From assembly GCA_027186245.1 (NCBI GenBank), contig CP114496.1, positions 7,280,001-7,344,000 on the forward strand: a stretch of 64,000 nucleotides of DNA. The letters run 5' to 3'. Within the stretch, counting starts at the first letter, position 1. Each line of letters opens with the position of its first letter. The notes beneath the pieces were generated by a model. The model worked only from the letters and a program-made list of their open reading frames with translations. It did not search any database and was not told where the DNA came from. Both the position numbers and the translations under genes were made by a program. This document shows, in pieces, positions 11,883-24,003 of the stretch. The DNA is from Coriaria nepalensis. Lineage: Eukaryota; Streptophyta; Magnoliopsida; Cucurbitales; Coriariaceae.

Positions 11883-13766
11883 ATGAGAGACGTATTGAGG
11901 AGCTCGGTTTCTACTGTGATTATCGCCAATGAGTTCAATAACCAACAAAACTTACACAACAAAATCCGTGGACCTCACCTCCGCTTCAATCCCGGCATAG
12001 AGGGTAGTAATTCCATGTTACAACAGACTACATTTTGTAACATAGTCCGAGAACTTAACATTCTTTCCTTGTCGCCAATAAAGATTCCACGAACTAGTTT
12101 GTTAAGTAAAGTTACCAATTTCGAATCTAGTTTGATTTATGGAGAAGAAGAACAAACTGAAGAATCTCTTACCGAACAAAAATCGCCTCCATGGGGAGAT
12201 ATTGGGATTCACAATGAATCAAAACTTGAACTTGGAGTTATAAACCAGACCGAGTCAAATTCACAAGGAGTTGTTGTTCCTATGATTAAAAGTAGGGTTC
12301 ATTTTCTCGAGGAAACAAATGAAGAATTGTTATCGAATCGGATATTAGAGCTTAGTAGAACAAATAAGGTGAGAAGTGCATTGGAATTGTTTAAATCTAT
12401 GGAGTTAATGGGTCTTCTACCAAGTGTGCATGCTTCTAACTCACTTCTATCATGTCTCTTAAGAAACGGGCAACTTGAAGATGGGTTAAAGTTTTTCGAG
12501 TCTATGCAGATACAAAAGCTATCAACTGGTCACACTTATAGCATGATTCTTAAATCAGTTGCGAATTCTTATGGCTGTGACTCTGCAATAGAATTGTTTA
12601 AGAAATGGGAAAGGGAATTTGAATTAAAGAAAGGGTTTGATGCAATTGTTTACAATACGATGATATCAATATGTGGGAAAGTAAATAATTGGGTTGAAAC
12701 AGAGAGGATATGGAAACTTATTGATGTAAATGGTGTTAATCCAACACAAGTTACATATTGCTTATTAGTTAGCATCTTTGTTCGATCTGGCCAGAATGAA
12801 CTTGCCATTGATGCTTATAAAGAGATGATTAGTAATCAATTTGAAGCAGAGAATGACACGATGCAAGCTGTAATAGGTGCAAGCATAAAGGAAGGGAAAT
12901 GGGATTTTGCATTAAGTGTGTTTCAAGATATGTTGCGGTATAAGCTGAAGCCTAATCAAGTTTCTTGCAATGCATTGATTAATGGGCTTGGAAAAGCCGG
13001 GAAAGTAAAATTAGCTTTCCGGGTATATGGAAAAATGAAATCTTTGGGCCATTCACCTGATGGTTATACATGGAATGCACTTCTTAGTGCTCTTTATCGA
13101 GTGAATAGGCATGGTGATGCTCTTCACCTCTTTGAGAGCATTAAAAGAGAAGAGGGTATTGAATTGAATCTACATATTTACGAAACAGCTTTGATTTCTT
13201 GTTCGAAGCTTGGATTATGGGATAAAGCTCTTAAGATCTTATGGGAAATGGAAGGTTCTGGATTAGTAGTTTCAGTTTTGTCTTATAATCTTGTTATTAG
13301 TGCTTGTGAAACAGCAAGGAAGCCAAAAATTGCATTGCAAGTTTATGAGCATATGATTCATAGAAAGGTAGAAGCTGACATATTCACTAACTTGTCACTT
13401 ATAAGATCTTGCATTTGGGGGTCTCTTTGGGATGAAGTAGAGGAAATTATAAATGTGAGTCTTTTTTTTTCTTTTTTTTTTTAACAATTTGCTGATTAAT
13501 TTTGAATTCTTTGAAAATCTTGTTCTCTTGCATAAACTTGTTTCATTTTGCAGAGTATTGAACCTGATGTATCTCTATATAATGGTGCAATTCAAGGAAT
13601 GTGCTTAAGAGGGAAGAGTAATTATGCAAATAAGCTTTACATGAAGATGTGTGAAAATGGTCTTCAACCGGATGGGAAAACTTGGGCTTTGATGCTTCAA
13701 AATGCATCAAAGAATTCTGTTCGACCGAGAAACAGGCCATCTCCTCGTTCTATGAAGAAGTACTAG
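11883..13766 (+). CDS. EMB2076: P-class pentatricopeptide repeat protein, EMB2076-like
   Basis: Two exons, 11883-13454 and 13554-13766, joined in phase (524 and 70 codons, 594 residues). After an N-terminal region of about 150 residues without clear motifs, a run of 35-residue PPR units fills most of the protein, e.g. KLKPNQVSCNALINGLGKAG, SPDGYTWNALLSALYR and EPDVSLYNGAIQGMC. There is no E/DYW editing extension, so it is P class. The organisation, the WGSLWDEVEEI segment and the short second exon fit the Arabidopsis EMB2076 (At3g29290) group as I know it. Such proteins bind organelle RNA; the target cannot be read from the sequence. The reading frame is intact. Site II motifs upstream agree with an organelle role. 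The ortholog name is from recall, not a search. Confidence 0.88.
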
Positions 13767-13954
13767 GTATTCTTATATAATTAACTAAAAGTTACATGAC
13801 ATTCACAGGTAAATACTGTTGATATAGATTGACTTGAAACTCCTTTCTACACTGTAGCTTAGAAAAGTAAGCGAAAACAATTACAGTATATGTAATCGAT
13901 TATTAGGATTCCTTTGAACTATTATTTCTAGGAAAAATATTATTTCTAACGCTA

Positions 13955-14490
13955 CTAGTTTCAAGCACAAAGTTTTTCCTTTGAACTACTTAGGTTGCCC
14001 GATTTTCTTAGGCAGAAATAAGACTTCTTTATTTAATGATATTGTTAATAAAGTCTTAAGTAAGGTGGAAGGGTGGCAACACAATCTTTTGTCTATCGGG
14101 GGAGACTTACTTTAGTTAAGCATGTTCTTCAATGTCTTCCCATGCATGCGTTGGCTTGTCTTAAACCTCCTAAAATTGTTTTTACTAGGCTAAAAGGTAT
14201 TATTTCTAATTTCTTTTAGGGTACTGCAGAGGGTACTAAAAGACATCATCGGTGTAGATTGGAAAAGCTTTGTCTTCCAGTAGAGGAGGGAGGTTTAGGT
14301 ATTAGAGATTTAGAAGATGTTTCTAAAGCCTGATCAATTAAACATTGGTGGAATTTAAAGGCTTCTAATTCTCCTCTTGCCAAATTCCTTAAAGTCAAAT
14401 ACAATTCGAGGCTAAATCAATCTGTTCATGATACTAAAGGTTCGAATCTGTGGCAAAAGACTTAGACATTCTAGGCATATAGCTCAAGAA
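13955..14490 (+). mobile_element. LINE (non-LTR retrotransposon), left part, 5'-truncated
   Basis: Broken frames encode the C-terminal part of a plant LINE reverse transcriptase, including GGRVATQSF, RGRLTLVKHVLQCLPMHAL and LEKLCLPVEEGGLGIRDLEDV. Several stops and frame changes make it inactive. The coding sense ends at 14490, where a Copia element starts, and resumes at 21753 with the zinc-binding and RNase H parts of the same ORF, so the two pieces are one interrupted element. Confidence 0.85.
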
Positions 14491-15119
14491 TGTAAGAACT
14501 TGTAAGAACCTTGCTAGTCAAGTGCACAATGAATAACAACATTCAAAACTTAAGGACAAAATAAAGGAGGTGGTTTTGTTCCTGGAAATTATAAAACATG
14601 TATTGATTGGCAAGAAAGCTTGCTTAAATATTACAAACAATAAACAAACTAGTACAATGATGGACAAGCATTTAAAGCATTCTTAAACTATTGGACTAAG
14701 ACTTATGGAATGACCTTCTCAACACTTACAATCTCAAGCATGGTTGGTATGCAAAAGAAAAATAGAAAACAGTATCCTTCACCAATTAATGTAATTGCAC
14801 TGTTTTTGAACAAAAAATGACCATAATCTATTTTGCTCCTTCTTCTTCACCACAAGCAACTCGAACAAGTCTAGATGGACATAATAAAATGGTTTGTAAC
14901 TTGAATTTGCCTCCAAAACATCAGCAACTACAAAATACTTCGGCTATCATGGAAAAACACATCAATACTTGTTCGATCAATCTTATTTCGATTCCCACAT
15001 GTTCTAAATATTGAGGACCAACCTTTTGTTGAGGAGTCAATGCCAAAAGATGCATCCATCAAAAAGTCAACTATAATGCCAAAATTGGAATTAGCATGAC
15101 ACTTCACTTACTTCAAACA
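14491..15119 (-). repeat. 3' LTR (sense of element) of older Copia
   Basis: 629 bp, TG...CA ends, alignable along its length with the copy at 21130-21752. The inner edge is followed by a weak polypurine tract (aaggatgag on the minus strand, 15120-15128). Confidence 0.92.
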
Positions 15120-15124
15120 CTCAT

Positions 15125-18100
15125 CCTTGAAGCTATTGCTAATGACCCCTATTTTACCTCTGAAATACTAAAACTTGTGAATAGTTAATGACTTCGTGAA
15201 ACTAGCAAGTTGGTTCTCTGAACTATAATGGACCAATATGATTTCTTCATTTGTCGCTTTCTCTTATTGAGGGAGACTTGACTAGTATATGTTTGGTTCG
15301 TCCAAAATGGATAGGATTTTCAGCAATAGCAATAACTGATTTGCTATCACACTGAATGATTGTGACTGCAGATTAAACAAACCTCAGATCACGTAAGATA
15401 TTCATCAGCCAGATTGCATGGCAGCAAGCTGATGAAGCTGCAACATACTCAGCTTATACAGTAGATTAAGCAACTATCTCTTGCTTCTTAGAACTCAATA
15501 GAATATGTCTGATCCCAGAGAGAAACATAAGCCACTTGTGCTTTTTGAATCTTCTAAAGAGCTATCTCAATCACTGTCTACATATCCTTCCAGAATCATT
15601 TCACTTCTTTCAAACAGAATTCCATAATTGTCAGTAGCATTCAAATACCTCAGCACCCTCTTAGCTCCTCCCATATGTAGTTGACTTGGACTGTGCATGA
15701 ACCGAGATAACAAGCTGATAGAATGCATTATATCAGGTCTAGTTTTTGTGAGGTACAATAGTCCTTCAATCATACTTTTGTAAAGAATTTCATCAACCCT
15801 CTTTATACCATCATTTTTTCCAAACTTCTCTATTGCTGCTAAAGGAGTTGGCATGGCTTTGCTTGAGTTCATGTTGAACTTCTTAATCAAATCATTTGCA
15901 TATCTTTCCTAAGATATACAAATTTCTTTCAAGAGTTGGAACACCTCCATTCCCAAAAAGAAATTCATAAAGCCCAGATCTATCATTTCAAATTCAAGCT
16001 GCATTTCTTTCTTGAATTCTTTGATCATACTAACCATATCACCAGTTATTAGCAAATCATCAACATAAAGGGATATGATAAGGAATGATTCACCTGATTG
16101 CTTGATGTATGAGTTGGATCACTTTCACTCCTTATGAATTTAGAATTGCAGAGATGAGAGTCAATTCTACTATACCTAGCTCTTAGAGCTTGCTTCAAAC
16201 CGTATAAGGCCTTCTTCAGTTTATATACTTTTCTATCTTATCCTTTCACTTCAAACCTTTGTGGTTGATCAACATAAATTTCCTCTTCAAGTATTCCATT
16301 CAAGAAACCAAACTTGACATCTAGTTGGTGTATCAACCATCCTTTACTAGTTGCTAAGGCTATTAGAAGCCTTATGGTATCCAACCTTGCCGCATGGGCA
16401 AATGTATCAGTGTAGTCTACTCCATATTGTTGAGAGTAACCTTTCATAACCAGTCGAGCCTTGATTCTATTGATTGAACCATTAGGATTAAGCTTTAGCT
16501 TGACCATTTCAATCCAATAATCATCTTCTTCTCAGGTTTGTCAATAAAAATCCAAGTATGATTCTTTTTTATCATATCGAATTCATCCAACATTGATTTC
16601 TTCCAATTTGAGTCAACTTGAGCTTCATCATAGCATTTTGGCTCAATTGGTGCAACATTACACCTTTGGTAAACTTCATCTAAGCTTTTGTATCTCGGAT
16701 TCAATGGCTCATTATCATCATCATTATCTAAATCTATATGAGGGACCATATTATGATCTTCATCAGGGAAATCTACCAAGTCTCCACCATTAAACTGTTC
16801 TTCCCACTTGAAGAGCTTTTGTTCATCAAACACAATATCTTTGCACACAGAGATCTTCTTGGTGGTTGGATGAAAAATTCTATAAGCTTTTGAATTTGTA
16901 TTGTATCCAATGAAGATTCCATTTTCAGCTTTGACACCAAACTTGTCTCTTTTGCTCTCTGGAATGTGAGAGAAGCAAATTGAGCCAAACCTCTTAGATG
17001 AGATGTACTTGGCTTGATCAGGTTCCAGGCTTCATAAGGAGTTTTTCCTTCTATTGCTTTTGTAGGAAGCCCTATTCAGGAGATAAACTGATGTGTTTGC
17101 TACCTCATCCCAAAATTTATAGGAATTTTTTTCTCAGCCATCATGCTCTTAACCATCTCTATTATGATCATGTTTTTCCTCTCACTTTGTGTTTCCACGA
17201 ACCTTTTGAATTTCACAAAAGTGTTGAACACTTCAGATTTTGCTTTGAGGAAGAAAATCCAGCAGTATCTAGAAAAATCATCAATAAAAATAATGAAGTA
17301 TTTGCTTTCATTCAATGATACCCTTTTGAAAGGACCTCACACATCTTTGTGAACCGGCTCGAGCTTGTTTTCAACTATGTTCCTTGGAAAAGGTTTCCTC
17401 CACATTTTTTCAAGCTGGCAATTTTAACAAACTTGACTTGAAGGTTGAATGGTTGGTAGATCATCCACCATTCCCTTAGCTCTCAGTTTTTTTATGGCTT
17501 TGAGATCAAAATTGTGAGAACCTAGCCAAAAAAAAAAAGTTGAAAAGTGAAAAGTTTAAATAATAATAATAATAAGTTTAGGGGGTTAAATTATAAATCT
17601 TGAAACTGAAACCCTTTTGTTCTCTGCTCCTGCGAGAAGAACCAGTGAAGGAAAAGAAAAAAAAATGATTTGCTCTCACCCTCCCTCTCCTCTCACCATC
17701 TCTCTCGCTCTCTCTCTCTAAATTCATGGCTAGAAACTTCAAATTCATAGCATTTTCTTGAAATCTTGCATGGGTTGAGTTCGATTCTTCTCCAAATTTT
17801 AGAGATTAGTCAAATTTCCTCCAGTTCTAGAGGTTGAAGGTAAGAACCCTAGCCCCTAAATCCCCGAAATCCATCTACTTAGCTTAACAAAATTTGCTCC
17901 TGATATCTTAAAGGTTTGAATATGTTAGTTTAATAATAAGTGTTAAGTTGTTAAATTGATTTGAGAAAAATTAGGGTTTGTGAAGGAATTATTAGGATAT
18001 GGGTTAAATTGTAACAATTATGGTAGAATGGGAAATGAAGAAGGAGATGTTTTTGTATATAGGTTGCTGGTAAATGAAAGCGATCATAGTAAAGTAGAAT

Positions 18101-21029
18101 ATTAGTTCATAAAACAAAAATCGAATTGGGACAATTATGGCTTATGAAGAATTACGTTAGGATTGGTCAAACTATAACCGGAATTAACTACAAAGTTAGC
18201 AGGTGATTTTATTGGAATTATAGTATTGAAGTTATAAATATGATGGATTGATTAAGTTAAGTTAGCTTTAATACCGGCTAACTAGTATTGTGATATTGGA
18301 AGGGGCAGATTTAAATTTCATATTTAGTCCTATAGTTATTTACAATCGTAGCTATACTTATAAATTCTTTATTTTTCGGAAATAGGTTCATCGCGAGTCC
18401 CTCCGCCGGAGTCCAATTGAATCGTTTTCTTTTATAATTTTGACATATCCCACTGTGAGTAAATGTTATATGGTTACATAAAGTATTTTAAATCCTTTAT
18501 GCATGATAAATTGTTTCATGGGAATTAATTGATTGGATATGGTAGTTTATGATTTGCTTATTAGATATAAGTGATTAAAATTAATGATTCGTCATATTAG
18601 TGGTTTTATGAAAAACTTGGTTTTAAATGGTTATTTGAACAACAAAAAAAGGGGCATGCATGAGTCGGGACAAGTATATAGAAAATTAAGTTCATATTGA
18701 AATTAAAGTATATTCACGTTTCATGATATGTCCATGCACTCTTTGTGAAGACATGGTTATCTTAAGTATTGTGATCATGAAGGAATTGAATGATTAATGG
18801 GTGCGATTGTGCATATGGATTTGATTGCGATACGATTGCATATTGTCTGATTGATTGTCAAGTTGTCAGGATAGCTGTAGCTATCAGCAGTGATGATAGC
18901 CTTAGTGCACATTGATCTGTTATATATATATATATGACGTATGCGGAGTCACACAGGTATATTAGTATTATGGCCGTATGTGGTAGGATAATATATAACT
19001 GACGACTTGTGTGTGAGATAAGGTGAACCCTTGCGTGGTTACATTGTGATTATTTAATTGTGTTAGGTTGTCGAATTATGGTATCACGCGGTTGATATAT
19101 TTGACATAGGTGGTGGGAAATGATATGGGTTTAATGATTTATCTAGCTATATGAGTTTCTTTAGTGTGAAGTTAGTATATTATATTGGAACTTTGCTAAG
19201 GATTTGTTTTTATTTGTTGTGCGTGTTTACAAAAGTCTTCTCCCGAAAAATGTAACTATGTAATATTTATTCACTGAGTTTTAGCTCACTCTCTTTTTGT
19301 TAAATTTTTCCCTTCTCCAGATAGTGGATTGTTCTTAGTTGGGCATCCGGGATACTATGACAGGAGTTGACACTTCCTTTGTCGATTACTCCTTCCAGGT
19401 TGATAGGAGTTTTCTTTTGATTCTTTTGTAGTCCACTTTTGAAATGTAAATAGGATTTATGTGGACTAATAGGTAGCTCCGTCGAACATACCAAACATGT
19501 ATAGTGATCTTAGTAGTTAATGAAATGAGTCTTCATATTATACAGTGATCTTAGTACAATACATATGTATATATATATTGCTAAGTTTATAAGATTACAC
19601 TCAAAGGCTTACGTGGCCAGGATAGTTATGTAAAAGGTCACGTGCCAATCATGAGAAGTTTGGGTCATGACAAAAATGGCCAAATTTTCTATGCCAGATC
19701 CATGATTCATCAGTACTGCAACTCGGGGCCTTAGGATCCCATTTTACTTTAAAATTGTTGTGCATAATCGGAACTCTTGCAACTCATTCTTCTTAGAGTC
19801 CAGAATAGTACAATGATCTTCTTTGAAGAGTAGTATGCATCCACTCTTCATCAGCTGCCTTACACTTAACAAATTGTGACTCTGATTTGGAACAAGAAGC
19901 ACATTTGAAATGAGTTTTCCTCCCTTTTTGGTTTTGACAGAGATAGTCCCCCTGCCTTGAGTTTCAACAGATTCTCCATTTCCAACTATAATGGAAGTTG
20001 AAAAACTTCTAAAAATCTGTTTGAACATACTCTCATCATGAGTCATATGGTTTATGCATCCACTGTCAATAAGTCACTCATGCTTAGACTTGCTCTTGAT
20101 AGCTTATGTTGCCATGAAGAGATGTTCTTCATTTTCAACATCTTCCTCAACTATATTAGTTTGTTGGTTTTCAACTGTATTCTGAGTTCTTTTCCTTCTG
20201 CAATCTTTTTCCACATGGCCAAATAGCTTGTAAAAGGTGCATTGATGTTTCCCTCGCCAATAACAGTATTTTTCTGCATGGTTACTCTTCTTGCAAATAA
20301 AGCAAGGTCGATATTTTTTATTTCCGGAGCTGGAGGCTCCTCCTAAGTTAATGGATGATTCTTCTTCCAAGCTTTCTTTTGGACCAGAAAACCTTCTTCT
20401 GAGATCTCTTCTTTTCCCTTTGAATGTCTTTGCTCATTTGCTTGAAGAGAGCCCATGAGTTCTGTTAAGGTCAAGGTATCTAAGTACTTACTCTCCTCAA
20501 TAGCATCAATCTTTGAATCAAATTTAGTTGGTACATTGACCAACACTTTATCAACCAACATCTTAGCAGTAACATACTCGCCCAATAGCTTCATCTGGTT
20601 TATGACTTCCATTAATCTACCGACGTAATCTTTGATAGTTTTAGTCTCAATTATTTTTAGTCTCTCAAACTCTCTTTTGAGATTGAAAAGTCTAATAGTT
20701 TTTACTCTCTTTGTGCCTTGAAATTCTATCTTTAAAGCATCCCAAGCTTCTTTAGCTTTTGTGATGCCAATGATGCGTGAGAAAATCTTATCACTAATGG
20801 TTGTATGCAATGTTGACAAGGCTTTATAGTTCTTCTCCTCAGCTATGGCCCGTTCCTTGATCTGTTGGACAGTGTAGTTCAATTTTGTGTCTGGTTCTTC
20901 ATACCCCTTCTCTACTATACTCCATAATTCATTAGCTCTCAGATAGATGCTCATCTTTACTGACCAAAATTGGTAAAATTCCCCATCAAACATAGGAGGA
21001 CCAGCAACATTGAGCTTCCCACTAGACAT
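15125..21029 (-). pseudogene. Broken Copia gag-pol of the older element
   Basis: Read from about 21029 downward: gag beginning MSSGKLNVAGPP, a zinc-knuckle region (first knuckle CFICKKSNHAEKYC complete, second with Cys replaced by Tyr), protease-adjacent segment, integrase, reverse transcriptase and RNase H. The frame is split by stops and frameshifts. In the integrase (17315-17100) about 50 codons are missing, including the region that carries the second and third catalytic acidic residues. A solo LTR interrupts the coding region between the pre-integrase and integrase parts. The pseudogene cannot make a working polyprotein. Confidence 0.9.
17513..19672. mobile_element. Solo LTR, probably Gypsy (Tekay/Del-like), nested in Copia
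   Basis: A 2160 bp block begins TGTGAGAACC and ends GGGTCATGACA, flanked by AAAAT at 17508-17512 and 19673-19677. It has no coding region. Size, ends and the 5-base duplication fit a long LTR left after recombination between two LTRs. The terminal sequences resemble chromovirus Gypsy LTRs; that family label is inference. Confidence 0.85.
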
Positions 21030-21117
21030 AAGTGTTATCCGAGTGTTTGCTTTTGATTTGGTTTGAGAAGAAAAGAATGAGATGAGTGTTATGAAGGCTT
21101 GATCTTTTATAATATGT

Positions 21118-21129
21118 GCTCTGATACCA
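21118..21129 (-). other. Primer-binding site of the older Copia
   Basis: TGGTATCAGAGC on the minus strand, directly next to the 5' LTR. It matches the complement of the initiator tRNA-Met 3' end used by most plant Copia elements. Confidence 0.9.
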
Positions 21130-21752
21130 TGTAAGAACTTATAAGAGCAAGTGCACAATGAATAACAACGTTCAAAACTTAAGGAAAACAGAGAGAAGGT
21201 GGTTCTATTTTTGGAAATTATAGAACATGTATTGATTGGCAAGAAAGCTCGCTTAAATATTACAAACAATAAACAAACCGGTACAATGATGGACAATCAC
21301 AAGACTTATGGAATGACCTTCTCATCACTTACAATCACAAGCATGGTTGATATGCAAAAGATAAACAAAAAACAATATTTTTCACCAACTAATATTAGTA
21401 CTTGCACTGCTTTTGAACAAAAAATGACCATATTCTATTATGCTCCCTTCTTCTTCACCACGAGCAACTCCAACAAGTCTAGATGGATATAATAAACTGG
21501 TTTGTAACTTGAATTTGCCTCCAAAACATCAGTAACTGCAAAACATTTTCATTGTCATGGAAAAACACAACGGCAACTAGAATTGAGCATAACTTGATCA
21601 TTACTTGTCTAATCGATCTTATTTAAATTCCCACATGTTCTAAATGTTGAGAATCAACTTTTTGTTGAGTCAACACCAAAAGATACATCAATCAAAAAGT
21701 CAATTCTGATGCTAAAATTGGAATTAGTATGAAGCTTCACTTACTTCAAACA
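21130..21752 (-). repeat. 5' LTR (sense of element) of older Copia
   Basis: 623 bp, TG...CA ends; counterpart of 14491-15119, with many substitutions and small indels between the two. Confidence 0.92.
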
Positions 21753-23126
21753 AAGAAAATATCTTTTGGATTGTCGGTAATGATTGTTTTAATATTTGGT
21801 AAGATAGGTGGATTAATCCTAGTCTATTAACCAAATCCCCTGACCTCCCTTTTAACTTGATGGTTAAGGATCTCCTTTTTAATGATCATTGGAATTGAAA
21901 TTTGTTGATAAAAAAGAAATGCAAACTTGGTTACATGACTCCTATGGTTCTTTATCGTTATCTTCTGCTTGGGATAAAGTGAGATCTGCTAGTTTGTTCA
22001 TTCTCATTTCAGTGCTATGTGGTCCAATCACTTTCCTACTAAAATTTCTATTTTTTTGTGAAAATTGATTCATAATTACCTGCGTGTGGATATTAATATT
22101 CAAAGAGGGATTCAGTTAGTTTCCATTTGTCCCCTTTGTAATAATGATCAAGAATTTGAATCCCATCTTTTTCAAAGACGTTCTTTTGCTTGTGAAATTT
22201 GGGACTGGGCTAAAATTTCTAATGATTATAGATGGAATGTCTCTTTTCATCAACTTATCTCTTTTGGCTTTCCAACAGCTAGGAAACTGAAAATTGCTAA
22301 CATCACTAAAATCTTACCGCTCCTTGTACTTTGGACTGTGTGGAAAACTAGACGTGCTATAAACTTTATGACAATAAATCTCCTTCCACAACTCATTGTA
22401 TTAATGAGATTATTTTTATCCTCGGACGCTGTTTTCCAAGTTTTCAAGCTCATCCGTTCTCTTCAAGAAGAGTTAATTTTGCATAATCTCCACGTTCCTT
22501 GGCACAATTATCATATGTCTTGCAAGTTGATCAAATGGGTTTTTCCTCCTTTTGAGAGATTAAAAGGTCCACGTGGATGGTGCCAGAAGAGGAAATCCGG
22601 GCAATTCAAGTGGACGCATTATTATCAGGAATCATAGAGGTCCGTTCATCAAAGCGGCTACTATTCATTGGGATTATCTCTCAACTATTCATGCTAAGGC
22701 CAAGATGTTGTTGTACAGCCTGCAATCTGCTCCGACCATAATTTTACTCATGCTTTGATTGAAACAAACTCTCTATGCTTAGTTCAAATGCTCTCTGGCC
22801 ATTTCAAAATTCCTCCACAGCTTTCCCATACAATCAGTGCTATCAATGAGCTACTTTCTTCTAACTTTCATACTGTTGATCATTGTTTTAGAAAAAGCAA
22901 TAAAGTGGCAGATGCTCTTGCAAGTTTTTCTTGTAACTTCAACACTAGTACTATCTTTAGGTGTCACAATGACCTTCCTAACAATATTAGGATGCATGTT
23001 TTTTTTTTAAATGATAAGCTAGATTTAGGTCACTTTAGAGTGTGCTTTTTAGTTTTTGTTCTGTTTAGGGTAGCTCTTGCTTCTCCTTTTTTCTTTAATG
23101 ATAGTTCTTTTCCCAAAAAAAAAAAG
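21753..23126 (+). mobile_element. LINE, right part with zinc-binding and RNase H region and poly(A) end
   Basis: Continues the element broken at 14490. It encodes the reverse-transcriptase zinc-binding region (LVSICPLCNNDQEFESHLF) followed by an RNase H-like region (KSNKVADALASFSCNF) in several frames. It ends in about 11 A (23116-23126), the expected LINE 3' tail. Multiple stops show it is dead. Confidence 0.85.
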
Positions 23127-23339
23127 AGTATCATACAGTGTTTTATTCTTTAAGATCATGAAATATCCAAGTAGGTGGATATGAATCAACCATTGGCACT
23201 ACTAATTCTTCGATTCGGATCTACTGTGTAAGATCTAAGTACTACCAACCAACGTATTTGTAATTAAGATGCATCAATGTATGGAATAATTGTGACGATT
23301 AGTCAAATGTGCATGAGCTTATGCTCTACTAGCTATTAC

Positions 23340-24003
23340 TGTTAGAATTTCGAAGTTGAGAGCAAAAAACAGAATACACTTTGTTTTCTGATAAAATTTG
23401 CTTACTTGCTAAAATGCAAGTTTTTCATTTCATTAATACTTAATAAAGAGATGATTACAAATCAGAACAATTACTAAAGTTAAAGTAAACTAAGACATCT
23501 CTAATCAACTAGGATTAGAAGTTACAATACTAGATTGGACATTACAAAAGTGCTAAGTACAATCAAGCACACAAAAACAGCAAAAAAGCTGTTTCTGTAA
23601 AAACTGCAAAGGCAAAAAGCTGTTACTGTAAAAACAGCTTTTGGCTTTGTGCTAAAACACCAAAAGTGAGATGATGGACTTTGGCATGCTTGATCTCGAA
23701 GCTTGAGGTCCAACTAACTTAAACAAACTTGCTTGAGGTCAGAGCAGCTCGATTTGAGGTCAAAAATGCACTAAAACAGAAACTTCACAAGGCCAAAATC
23801 AATAAAACAGTAAAAGCAAGATTAGGCCTCAAGTTGAGTTTTAATGATCCGATCACCTTCAAACCAATTGCAACAAGTCATAAATGATGAGAGGAAGCTA
23901 ATGGAATTGGAGTCAATGCATTTGGATTAGGGAGTCAAAAAGTCAACGTTTTTGGCTAATTTCCAATTGTGAAGTCACTAACCAAACAAGCAATCTTCAA
24001 ACA
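23340..24003 (-). repeat. 3' LTR (sense of element) of young Copia
   Basis: 664 bp. Its inner edge (24003) contains the last 16 codons, stop included, of the polyprotein frame, which ends at 23956. Confidence 0.95.

Larger units (their letters stand above)
14491..21752 (-). mobile_element. Copia LTR retrotransposon (older), inserted in the LINE
   Basis: LTRs start TGTAAGAACTT and end CTTCAAACA, at 14491-15119 and 21130-21752. The 5-base flanks AAGAA (14486-14490 and 21753-21757) are a target-site duplication. The primer site at 21118-21129 is complementary to initiator tRNA-Met. The two LTRs differ at many positions and by several indels, so the insertion is clearly older than its neighbour at 23340-28678, which has the same LTR ends. 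Its coding region is broken and is itself interrupted by a solo LTR at 17513-19672. Confidence 0.95.
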
